Origin: Streptomyces sp. CB02959
GTDB lineage: Bacteria > Actinomycetota > Actinomycetes > Streptomycetales > Streptomycetaceae
DNA: 64,000 nucleotides
Reading direction: 5' to 3'
Assembly: GCF_002803155.1 (NCBI RefSeq)
Contig: NZ_NNBP01000036.1
Span: 1-64,000 of the forward strand
The translations under genes were made by a program, and so were the position numbers. Shown one piece after another: positions 57,004 through 64,000 of this stretch (positions are counted from its first letter, which is position 1; every line of letters starts with the position of its first letter). The notes beneath the pieces are model-generated. The model ran no database searches. It was not told the origin of the DNA and saw only the letters and a program-made list of their open reading frames with translations.

Positions 57004-58800
57004 GTGACGCAGAGCGGACAGGGTCACGAACCGCAGAATTCTGCGGCCGGCCCGGCCAGGGAGGGCATAGTCATGCCCGCCGGCGGCGGTGACGCATGGG
57101 CGCCCGACCAGCAGGCCGCACCCCCCGCCGGGCAGCCGTGGGGCCAGCCCTGGGGACCCGGCCAGCAGCCGCCGGCGGGCCAGCCCGCCGGCGCGCCGGG
57201 CGGGCCGCAGCCCTACGGCCAGGTCCCGGCGCCGGGCTACCCGGCCGCGCCGCACCCGGCGCAGGCCCCGGCCCCGCAGGGCGCCGCACCGCTCCCGCAG
57301 CCCGCCGCGCAGCAGCAGCCGCTGCCGCCGCAGAACCAGGGCTTCCCGCCGGCGCCCCAGGGGCAGCCGCAGATGCCGCAGATGCCGTCCCAGGCACCCC
57401 AGCAGCCGTCCCCGGCGCCCCAGGCGGGCCCGCCGGCCGCCGGACCGCTGCCGCCGTCCACCACGGACTCCGAGGCGACCGCCGCCATCCCCTTCGGCGG
57501 CCGGCCGGACCAGCCCGCGCCCGGCGCCCTGCCGCCGCAGCACACCCCGTACGCCGGGCAGCCCCCGGCCGCGTCCGGTGAACTGGTCCGCGCGACCCCG
57601 CAGGCCGGCGCCCCGCTGCCGCCCGTCGCGGGCGAGGCCGACGCGACCACGCTCCTGCCGCCGATAGCCGGCGGCGCCGGTGTCCCGGGCGCGGCCCCGC
57701 TGCCGCCCGAGGCGACCGCCGCCCCGCCGGTCGGTGACGCGGCCACCCAGATGCTGCGGCCGATCAAGGCCCACCAGGGGCCGCCGCAGCCCGGTCGGCC
57801 CATGCCGCAGTCCCAGCCGATGCCCGGCACCAACGGCTCCGAGGCCACCCAGCTGATCCCGCCGGTCGGCGGTGCCCCCGGCGCCGGGATGCCCACCCCG
57901 CCGCCCGGCATGCCGTTCGGCGCCCCGCCCGGTGGGCCCGGGGACCGGCCCACGCCCGCCGAGTTCGACGGCCTGTTCCGGGACGGACCGGCCGCCCCGG
58001 GTGCGGTACCCGCCCCCGACGCCACCGCGCAACTGCCGCGCTTCGACGACCAGGCCCGCCCGCCGTACGGCCAACAGGCCGGCCCCGGCGGCCCGTTCGT
58101 CCCCGGTGGCGGACAGGACCAGTACGCCTCCTACGAGGAGAGCGGCGGCGGCCGCCGCAAGATCCCCGCGGCCGCGATCGTCGGCGCGATCGTGGTCGCG
58201 CTGGCCGGCGTCGGCCTCGGCGTCGGCTGGGCGCTCAGCGGCGGCGGTGACGACGCCGGCCAGAAGAAGAAGGACCCCGGCACCAGTACGGCCAAGTCGG
58301 CCAAGGACGACGCGTCCAAGCCGGCCGGCAGCTCGGCCGACGACCCGGCCGCGGGCCAGGCCAAGGCGCTGGACGCGCTGCTCGCGGACAGCAACAACAG
58401 CCGTTCCGCGGTGATCAGCGCCGTCCAGAACATCAAGAGCTGCACCAACCTCGACGGCGCCGCCAACGACCTGCGGTCCGCCGCCGGGCAGCGCAACGAC
58501 CTGGTCAAGCGGCTCCAGCAGCTCCCCGTGGACAAGGTCCCGAACAACGCCCAGCTGACCGCCGCGCTGACCAAGGCATGGCAGTCCTCGGCCGCCGCCG
58601 ACAACCACTACGCGGCCTGGGCCGACAAGGCCGCCGGCAAGGGCGGCTGCGACAAGGGCCACGCCAAGGGCGGCAAGGAGCCCGCCCAGGGGAACGCGGC
58701 CAGCGGCGCGGCCACCCAGGCCAAGCAGCAGGCGGCCGGCCTGTGGAACCCGGTCGCGCAGAAGTACGGCCTCCGGGAGCACCAGCCCGAGCAGCTGTGA
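57004..58800 (+). CDS. Proline-rich single-span membrane protein
   Basis: A 598-residue protein. The first ~375 residues are low-complexity Pro/Gln/Gly/Ala with recurring short motifs of the type PLPP-x-A-GEAD and TQLIPP/TQMLRP, containing many Thr-Gln sites that could be phosphorylated or bind a forkhead domain. One membrane helix (AAAIVGAIVVALAGVGLGVGWAL) leads to a Lys/Ala linker and an exported helical domain with two cysteines (SCTNLDG, GGCDKGH). GTG 57004 follows AGGAG by 5-6 nt; ATG 56989 is an alternative. It may be a cell-envelope or secretion-linked protein; function unknown. Confidence 0.8.
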   Translation: MTQSGQGHEPQNSAAGPAREGIVMPAGGGDAWAPDQQAAPPAGQPWGQPWGPGQQPPAGQPAGAPGGPQPYGQVPAPGYPAAPHPAQAPAPQGAAPLPQPAAQQQPLPPQNQGFPPAPQGQPQMPQMPSQAPQQPSPAPQAGPPAAGPLPPSTTDSEATAAIPFGGRPDQPAPGALPPQHTPYAGQPPAASGELVRATPQAGAPLPPVAGEADATTLLPPIAGGAGVPGAAPLPPEATAAPPVGDAATQMLRPIKAHQGPPQPGRPMPQSQPMPGTNGSEATQLIPPVGGAPGAGMPTPPPGMPFGAPPGGPGDRPTPAEFDGLFRDGPAAPGAVPAPDATAQLPRFDDQARPPYGQQAGPGGPFVPGGGQDQYASYEESGGGRRKIPAAAIVGAIVVALAGVGLGVGWALSGGGDDAGQKKKDPGTSTAKSAKDDASKPAGSSADDPAAGQAKALDALLADSNNSRSAVISAVQNIKSCTNLDGAANDLRSAAGQRNDLVKRLQQLPVDKVPNNAQLTAALTKAWQSSAAADNHYAAWADKAAGKGGCDKGHAKGGKEPAQGNAASGAATQAKQQAAGLWNPVAQKYGLREHQPEQL

Positions 58801-58824
58801 GCACCGCGGGCGGCCGCGGGCGGG

Positions 58825-60210
58825 TCAGCTGCCGTCCGTGTGCCGGCGCTCCAGCGTCCTGGTGACGTCGACGAACCCGTCCTGGGCGGCGACCAGTTCG
58901 CCGTGCCGGACGACCTGGTACGTCACGTCCGCGTTGATGATCCGCGGGAAGTCCGTGACGGCCAGCATGTCGTCGTCGCGCCAGCGCAGCTTGGGCGTCA
59001 GGCCGCCGGTGTCGACGGCCTGGTCGCCGCGGTCCAGCGCGGTCTGCAGGGCGTGCGCGGTGATGTCCGTCACGCCCTTGTCGGCCAGCTGCCGGATCAC
59101 CGCGTCCAGCACGGTGTAGGCGATCCAGGTCGTCTGGACGCCCTGGTCGGCCGGGTCCACGCGGTTGTCGTCGAACGCCTCCTGGGTGATCACCCGGCGC
59201 ATCGGCAGCCACCGCGGATCACCGGGCACCGGGTACCAACCGGTGACGTCCGCGCCCTCCAGCGGGCCGGAGGCGCCGCCGCCGCGGTCGACCATCGACT
59301 GGTCGACGCTGCCCAGGACCGATCCGACCTGCACCTTGGGCCGGGATTCCTGGAGGCGCCGGAAGGCGTCGAAGAAGGTGTCGGCGTTGTCGCCCAGCGA
59401 GGCGGCCACGCAGGAGCCGGTGGCCTCCCCGCCGGCCTTCGCCGTCCCGTAGACCGCGGGGTCCGCGCCCACCGCGTCCAGGGCGGCGGCCACCTGCGGC
59501 GAGTAGTCGGTGGCGGCCTCGGGCGCCTTGACGTCCGCGGCCCGGTTCCGGCTGCCCCCGGTGCCCGCACCGGCTCCACCGGAGCGGCCCACGCCGCGCC
59601 CGCTGCTGAGCCCGGCGTCGAGCAGGCCGGGCATCTGGTCGCCCTGGATGGTGTCCGGGCGGACCAGCGCCACCCGCCGGCAGTCCGACGCCAACTGGCG
59701 GCCGTTCCCGGCCAGGAGGGCGGCCTGGCCGCCGTTGACGGGGTAGGACAGCGGGCTGGCGAACTCCTCGGCGGAGGCGCCGTACCCGCCGATGAACGGG
59801 ATGCCCGCCACCTCCAGCGGGGACATGAACGAGCGGCCCCACTGGCTGTACGAGCCGACCACCGCGACCGCCCCGGCGTCCACCGCGCGCTGCGCGCACC
59901 GCGTGGCCTCCGCCGAGTCGTTGTGCTCGTTGCAGGTGAGGACCTTCAGGGGGTGGCCGGCGATCCCGCCGCGGGAGTTGACCCAGCGGGCGTACGCCTG
60001 CGCCATGGCCGGCATTCCGGGCATGTTGGTGGTGCGGGTGCCCTCGGGGGCCCAGGTCATCACCGTGACCGGCTCCTTCTCCCCGGAGCCCGCTCCGGGG
60101 AGGGAGCCGCAGCCGGACAGCAGCGACGCGATGACCGCCGTGCACGCCGCCGCGGTGGTCGCGGAAGCGCGTGGGAAGGGGCGGGGGGAGGAGCGTCGCC
60201 GTCCGGTCAT
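58825..60210 (-). CDS. ABC-type (type I periplasmic) solute-binding lipoprotein
   Basis: A 461-residue lipoprotein. The signal peptide ends with lipobox LLSGC, followed by a Gly/Ser linker. The mature part has the Leu/Ile/Val-binding-protein fold: MTWAPEGTRTTNMPGMPAMAQAYARWVNSRGGIAGHPLKVLTCNEHNDSAEATRCAQRAVD and AVAVVGSYSQW are the typical first lobe. Permease and ATPase genes are not adjacent, so it may serve a distant transporter or be a sensor. A Gly/Ala-rich insertion occurs near residues 225-245. Convergent to the proline-rich protein, 24 nt between the stops. Confidence 0.87.
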   Translation of the reverse strand: MTGRRRSSPRPFPRASATTAAACTAVIASLLSGCGSLPGAGSGEKEPVTVMTWAPEGTRTTNMPGMPAMAQAYARWVNSRGGIAGHPLKVLTCNEHNDSAEATRCAQRAVDAGAVAVVGSYSQWGRSFMSPLEVAGIPFIGGYGASAEEFASPLSYPVNGGQAALLAGNGRQLASDCRRVALVRPDTIQGDQMPGLLDAGLSSGRGVGRSGGAGAGTGGSRNRAADVKAPEAATDYSPQVAAALDAVGADPAVYGTAKAGGEATGSCVAASLGDNADTFFDAFRRLQESRPKVQVGSVLGSVDQSMVDRGGGASGPLEGADVTGWYPVPGDPRWLPMRRVITQEAFDDNRVDPADQGVQTTWIAYTVLDAVIRQLADKGVTDITAHALQTALDRGDQAVDTGGLTPKLRWRDDDMLAVTDFPRIINADVTYQVVRHGELVAAQDGFVDVTRTLERRHTDGS

Positions 60211-60333
60211 GGCCCCGCAGCCTGCCGTTCCGGCCGGAACGCGTGCGTGACATCCGGGCAACGGACGGTGACGTCGCGGTGAACTCCGGGGGGCCGATCG
60301 AGATCAATCGGGAGGAACGTACGATCGCATGCT

Positions 60334-60840
60334 GTGCAAGGTTCGGAGAAGTCTTCCCGTCGCGGCCGCCGCTCGACCACCATGGGCGGTATGCCGTTCT
60401 CTGACATGCCGTGGTGGCGCTGGCGCAGCAACGTGCGCTCCGCGCTGCACATGCTCTCCGACCCCGTCTTCCAGCAGCACACCTGGCTGGCCGGCCGTCC
60501 CGGGTACGGAGACGTCACCGACGCCGTCTACCGGCTCGTCGAGGACACCTGGCTCGACAACTGGTCCGCCGAGAAGTACGTCGGCACGGTCTTCCGCGAC
60601 ACCCAGGAAGCCCAGCTGGTCGACCTCGCCGTCCTCCGGGTGCTGCGCATCATGCACCAGGTCGGGGCGGACGCCCCGGTCACCGCCTATATGGAGCACC
60701 CCGGCTGGCCCGACGCCGTACGGGCGGCCCGGGAGGCGCACGTCCACCTGGCCACCGCGGACGGCGAGGACCCGGACACCGCCCCGCACTCCCTCGAAGC
60801 GCTGGCCGTCCTGACCGGCGCCCTCCAGCCCCCGGTGTGA
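60334..60840 (+). CDS. Conserved hypothetical actinobacterial protein
   Basis: A 168-residue (or shorter) soluble protein: PWWRWRSNVRSALHMLSDPVFQQ, GRPGYGDVTDAVYRLVEDTWLDNWSAEKYVGTVFRD and LRVLRIMHQVGADAPVTAYMEHPGWPDAVRAAREAH. I know similar streptomycete sequences only as hypothetical. TACGAT lies 8 nt before the GTG at 60334; in-frame ATGs at 60382 and 60391 are alternative starts that would drop a basic leader. Divergent from the solute-binding gene, and 57 nt upstream of purU on the same strand. Confidence 0.75.
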   Translation: MQGSEKSSRRGRRSTTMGGMPFSDMPWWRWRSNVRSALHMLSDPVFQQHTWLAGRPGYGDVTDAVYRLVEDTWLDNWSAEKYVGTVFRDTQEAQLVDLAVLRVLRIMHQVGADAPVTAYMEHPGWPDAVRAAREAHVHLATADGEDPDTAPHSLEALAVLTGALQPPV

Positions 60841-60897
60841 CCGCGCCCCGGGCGTCGCGGTTCGACCTGCTCGACGGATATGCGACCCTATGAGGTC

Positions 60898-61788
60898 ATG
60901 AGCGAGTCGCAGCCCACCCAGCCCGGTCAGCACGATCACAACGATCAGTACGTCCTCACCCTGTCCTGCCCGGACAAGCAGGGGATCGTGCACGCCGTGT
61001 CCAGCTATCTGTTCATCACCGGCTGCAACATCGAGGACAGTCAGCAGTACGGCGACCGGGACTCCGGGCTGTTCTTCATGCGGGTCCACTTCACCGCGGA
61101 GGCGCCGATCGACGTCGAGAAGCTGCGGGCCAGCTTCGCGGCGGTGGGCGACTCCTTCAGCATGGACTGGCAGATCCACCGGGCCGACGAGAAGATGCGG
61201 GTCGTCCTGATGGTGTCCAAGTTCGGGCACTGCCTGAACGACCTGCTGTTCCGCTCCCGGATCGGGGCGCTGCCGGTCGAGATCGCGGCCGTGGTCTCCA
61301 ACCACACCGAGTTCGCCGAGCTGGTCGGCTCGTACGGCATCCCCTTCCAGCACATCCCGGTCACCCGGGACACCAAGGCCCAGGCCGAGGCCCAGCTGCT
61401 GGAGCTGGTGGAGAAGGAGCGGGTCGAACTGGTGGTGCTGGCCCGCTACATGCAGGTCCTCTCCGACGACCTCTGCAAGGCCCTGTCCGGCCGGGTCATC
61501 AACATCCACCACTCCTTCCTGCCGAGCTTCAAGGGCGCCCGGCCCTACCACCAGGCGCACGCCCGCGGCGTCAAGCTCATCGGCGCCACCGCGCACTACG
61601 TGACCGCGGACCTCGACGAGGGCCCGATCATCGAGCAGGAGGTCGAGCGGGTCGGCCACGAGGTCACCCCGGACCAGCTCGTGGCGATCGGCCGCGACGT
61701 GGAGTGCCAGGCGCTGGCGCGGGCCGTGAAGTGGCACAGCGAGCGCCGGGTGCTGCTCAACGGCACCCGGACGGTCGTCTTCGCCTGA
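60898..61788 (+). CDS. purU: Formyltetrahydrofolate deformylase
   Basis: A 296-residue enzyme hydrolysing 10-formyl-THF to THF and formate, balancing one-carbon pools and supplying formate for purine synthesis. The N-terminal ACT domain (YVLTLSCPDKQGIVHAVSSYLFITGCNIEDSQQYGDRDSGLFFMRVHF) is followed by the formyltransferase domain, with the active-site VINIHHSFLPSFKGARPYHQAHARGVKLIGATAHYVTADLDEGPII containing the Asn/His/Asp triad. ATG 60898 is used; an in-frame start at 60880 adds six residues. Normal length and complete. Confidence 0.96.
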   Translation: MSESQPTQPGQHDHNDQYVLTLSCPDKQGIVHAVSSYLFITGCNIEDSQQYGDRDSGLFFMRVHFTAEAPIDVEKLRASFAAVGDSFSMDWQIHRADEKMRVVLMVSKFGHCLNDLLFRSRIGALPVEIAAVVSNHTEFAELVGSYGIPFQHIPVTRDTKAQAEAQLLELVEKERVELVVLARYMQVLSDDLCKALSGRVINIHHSFLPSFKGARPYHQAHARGVKLIGATAHYVTADLDEGPIIEQEVERVGHEVTPDQLVAIGRDVECQALARAVKWHSERRVLLNGTRTVVFA

Positions 61789-61881
61789 CCCGGGCGACCG
61801 CCCGCGGCACTCGACCCGGGCGGTCGCGCACGGCCGCGGCGCGATGCCCCGTGCCGCGGCGGTACGCGGCGGCGGGACGCC

Positions 61882-63234
61882 TCACAGGCGGGACAGTGCC
61901 GCCGTCGCGAACAGCACCTCGCGGATCGCCTCGCGCTCCCCCTTCTGCCCCACCGCGGTCTCCTCCGGCGAGATGTGCCCGGCGGCCAGCTGGCAGAACT
62001 CGTCGCTGTCCAACGCGATGTGGGCGACGGTGTGGTCGGGCGAGCCGACCGCCCCGGGGGAGTCCAGGGCTATGTACCAGTCCCCGCCGCCGCAGCCCTC
62101 GACCTCCAGATGGAGCGAACGGCCCGGGGCGCCCGCGGCGACCAGCCGCTGCGCCGGCGCGGCCAGCCCGGCCTGCCGCCGCTGGGCGAGGGTGCCGGGC
62201 AGCAGCCGGGCCGCCAGGTCGACGAGCAGGTGGAGGTGGCCGGCGGCCGGTGGCTTGTACGGATAGTCCACCGCTTCGGCGATGTCCCCGGCGTGCACCC
62301 AGGTCTCGAAGGCGCGGTCCAGGAACGCGTCGCGCAGCGCGAGGCTGAACTTGCCGTAGGGGACGGAGAGTTCGGCGACCCCGCCGCCGGCGAACGAGGC
62401 CGTCCTGGTCAGCGCCTGGCTCTGCTCGCGCCACGGGTCGTGCGGCGCCCGCGGGTCGGCGTCCTCGTCCAGGGCCTGCCAGTACGCCTCGGTGCGGCGG
62501 CGCGGGCCGGGTTGTTCCGGGGCGGCGGTGCCCAGCGGGTCGGGCAGCCCGAGGGCCGTCGCGACCATGCCGTCCACCGCCATCAGATGGCCGATCACCC
62601 CGGCGACCGTGGTGCCGCGCTCGACCGGCTCCCGGCCGTCGAACCAGCGCAGCCGCACCGGGGCCCGCCACTCCGCCTCGCCCATGTCACGCAGCAGCGC
62701 GTCCAACTTGGCGGCCTCCGCGTCGTACGGCGTCGCCCACTCCGGTACCGGGATGCGTGCCGGCCGGCGGCCCAGGCATCCCTCCAGCACCCGCGACCGC
62801 AGCAGCGGGTCGAGATCGAGGCTGTCGGCGGGGTGCAGCAGTCCCACCGCGTCGCGCAGCCGCAGCGCCTCCTCGGCGCAGGCGGCGCAGTCCGTCAGGT
62901 GCGCCTCGACGGCCGCCGTCTCCTCCGGCGAGCAGGCGGACAGTGCCCAGGCACCCAGCAGCGACTTGAGCACCTTGTGGGACGGGGCGGCCGGTGGCGG
63001 GTGGCGCGGGCCGGTGTCGTCGCCGGTCACGGGGTCGTCATCGCTCTCGTACTCCACAGGGACGTGGTGGGGCGGGACGGGGTCCGGGACGGGGCCGGGC
63101 GGTGCGTGCGGGACGCGCGGGACGTCCGGCAGCGGGCCGTGGTCCTCCGCGGCGGGGCGCGGGGACGGTATCCGCGGTCGTTCACCGGGGCCACCGGGGC
63201 GCTCGGGGCCGTCCCACTCGTCCGGGCCTCTCAC
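61882..63234 (-). CDS. Zinc-finger anti-sigma factor fused to MDMPI-type domain
   Basis: A 450-residue protein. A Pro-rich lead is followed by SLLGAWALSACSPEETAAVEAHLTDCAACAEEALRLRDAVGLL, with H112-x3-C116-x2-C119, the zinc-binding anti-sigma (ZAS) motif. The rest is a maleylpyruvate-isomerase N-terminal (DinB-like) domain with VAGVIGHLMAVDGMVATALG and AFETWVHAGDIAEAV holding the metal-binding His positions. It probably sequesters the ECF sigma factor whose stop codon overlaps its GTG start by GTGA. The fused domain is a likely sensor of thiol or small electrophile. Confidence 0.88.
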   Translation of the reverse strand: MRGPDEWDGPERPGGPGERPRIPSPRPAAEDHGPLPDVPRVPHAPPGPVPDPVPPHHVPVEYESDDDPVTGDDTGPRHPPPAAPSHKVLKSLLGAWALSACSPEETAAVEAHLTDCAACAEEALRLRDAVGLLHPADSLDLDPLLRSRVLEGCLGRRPARIPVPEWATPYDAEAAKLDALLRDMGEAEWRAPVRLRWFDGREPVERGTTVAGVIGHLMAVDGMVATALGLPDPLGTAAPEQPGPRRRTEAYWQALDEDADPRAPHDPWREQSQALTRTASFAGGGVAELSVPYGKFSLALRDAFLDRAFETWVHAGDIAEAVDYPYKPPAAGHLHLLVDLAARLLPGTLAQRRQAGLAAPAQRLVAAGAPGRSLHLEVEGCGGGDWYIALDSPGAVGSPDHTVAHIALDSDEFCQLAAGHISPEETAVGQKGEREAIREVLFATAALSRL

Positions 63235-63890
63235 AGCGACCGTCCGTGGCCCGGGCCGGGCGGTGCGGAGTGCGGCGGGCGCGGGGCGTGCGGCCCCCGG
63301 GCGGCGCGGCGCATCGGGACGGCCGGCAGGGCCTGGTGGTTGTGGGCGGTGGACAGGAGTTGGAGGCCCAGGCGGAGCCGGCGCCGCGCCTCGTCCTCGG
63401 TGACGCCGAGGTCGGCGGCGGTCTGGCGGTAGTCCCGGCGCTGGAAGTACGCCAGTTCCAGGGCCTCGCGCAGCGGGGCGGGCATGGACGTGACGATGTA
63501 GTCGGCGCGGGCGGCGGTGGACGCCTCGTGGATCTTCCGCTCCAACTCGCGCTCCGATTCGGCGGTCACGGGTCCCTCCGCGCCCTGGTCGCGCGCCGAG
63601 TCGGACTCGGTCTGGCGCAGCCGCTGGACGGCCTGGTGGCGGGTGATCCCGGCCACCCAGGAGCGCAGCGAACCCTGCTTGGGGTCGTAGGAGTCCGGGT
63701 GCTCCCAGATGTAGCCGAACACCTCGCGGGTGATGCGGTCGGCGGCGTGCTCGTCGTCCAGGACGCGGTAGGCGAGGCTGTGCACCAGAGAGGCGAAACG
63801 GTCGTAGAGCTCACCGAGTGCGGCCGCCTCGCCGCGGGCGAGCCGCTGCTGCATCCGCCTGTCCCAGCGCGGTGGTGCGTCGTGTGCCAT
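63231..63890 (-). CDS. ECF-type RNA polymerase sigma factor
   Basis: A 219-residue sigma-70 family factor. Region 2 is LYDRFASLVHSLAYRVLDDEHAADRITREVFGYIWEHPDSYDPKQGSLRSWVAGITRHQAVQRLRQ, and region 4 is MPAPLREALELAYFQRRDYRQTAADLGVTEDEARRRLRLGLQLL. A ~40-residue Pro/His/Arg tail follows. The overlap GTGA with the anti-sigma gene shows they are co-produced. ATG 63890 is chosen; a GTG at 63926 adds twelve residues. The target promoters are unknown. Confidence 0.93.
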   Translation of the reverse strand: MAHDAPPRWDRRMQQRLARGEAAALGELYDRFASLVHSLAYRVLDDEHAADRITREVFGYIWEHPDSYDPKQGSLRSWVAGITRHQAVQRLRQTESDSARDQGAEGPVTAESERELERKIHEASTAARADYIVTSMPAPLREALELAYFQRRDYRQTAADLGVTEDEARRRLRLGLQLLSTAHNHQALPAVPMRRAARGPHAPRPPHSAPPGPGHGRSL

Positions 63891-64000
63891 GGGACCCCCA
63901 TCCCTGCCCGTCGCGGCCGGGCTCACACCTCGGCCGGCGCTCCGCGAAGACCTCGGCCGCGCGCCGTGCGGCGACCCCGGCCTCGTGGGGCCCGCGCTCC

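Noticed and set aside
63811..64000. Possible 3' end of another minus-strand gene entering at the window edge
   Set aside because: A frame with G/C-rich third positions runs from the edge, but its stop lies about 80 nt inside the sigma-factor gene and the bias fades near 63890; the window is too short to decide.
1..64000. tRNA, rRNA, integrase/attachment site, transposase, CRISPR array, origin
   Set aside because: I looked for characteristic signatures on both strands and found none; the low-G+C island at 19.4-22.5 kb has no flanking mobility genes or obvious direct-repeat ends.

Overview
The window is chromosomal DNA of a Streptomyces (or very close relative). It has very high G+C with strong third-position G/C bias, many GTG/TTG starts, tiny ATGA/GTGA gene overlaps, and gene families typical of the genus (DUF397/XRE pairs, bifunctional primase-like proteins, DmdR-type iron regulator, UPF0309 SIS protein). 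The gene order citrate synthase / pdxH / PAS protein / SIS protein / DtxR-type regulator resembles the dmdR1 (SCO4394) neighbourhood of S. coelicolor as I remember it; no search was run.

Layout. 0-13 kb is housekeeping: a P-type ATPase, an NCS2 purine permease, a MarR/MFS pair, an RNA 2',3'-cyclic phosphodiesterase, an aldo/keto reductase, an SGNH hydrolase, a secreted beta-propeller-like protein, an F420/PPOX oxidoreductase and serC. 13-19.4 kb holds a WYL regulator divergent from a FAD oxidase, and a large FAD/Fe-S dehydrogenase. 19.4-22.5 kb is a visibly lower-G+C island with a translationally coupled pair: a 139-aa protein of unknown function, with a TTA codon at position 8, and a 799-aa STAND (NB-ARC-like) ATPase with TPRs. 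22.5-26.2 kb has a divergent LysR/EamA pair with a shared operator, a divergent small-protein pair, and an XRE/DUF397 (Scr1-like) pair. 26.3-37.0 kb is an eight-gene co-directional set for activation, oxidation and biotin-dependent carboxylation of a branched or terpenoid-type acid: TIGR03084-like, AtuA-like, acyl-CoA carboxylase beta and alpha, acyl-CoA dehydrogenase, 4CL-like ligase, enoyl-CoA hydratase and a TetR regulator.

37.0-37.7 kb is non-coding and made of inverted copies of a repeat ending in two long hairpins that share the same 13-nt loop. 37.7-45.2 kb holds citrate synthase, pdxH, a candidate small RNA with a 12-codon ORF, a PAS protein, a UPF0309 SIS protein, an iron regulator with all DtxR metal ligands, and an alpha/beta hydrolase-fold protein lacking the nucleophile serine, downstream of a near-consensus SOS box. 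45.3-51.5 kb has a lipoprotein, two membrane proteins built from a repeated extracytoplasmic module, and a DHA2-type exporter with a MerR/SoxR-like operator. 51.6-64 kb has an ABC exporter pair, a primase/polymerase-like protein, a large TPR regulator, a proline-rich membrane protein, an ABC-type solute-binding lipoprotein, purU, and an ECF sigma factor with a zinc-finger anti-sigma partner.

Many genes have a -10-like hexamer exactly 6-7 nt before the start codon, so leaderless transcription looks common here and was used to choose several starts. The strongest candidates for an undescribed system are the two-gene STAND locus, the small-RNA locus at 39966-40219 and the inverted-repeat module at 37023-37680. 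No tRNA, rRNA, CRISPR array, transposase or integrase was recognised.
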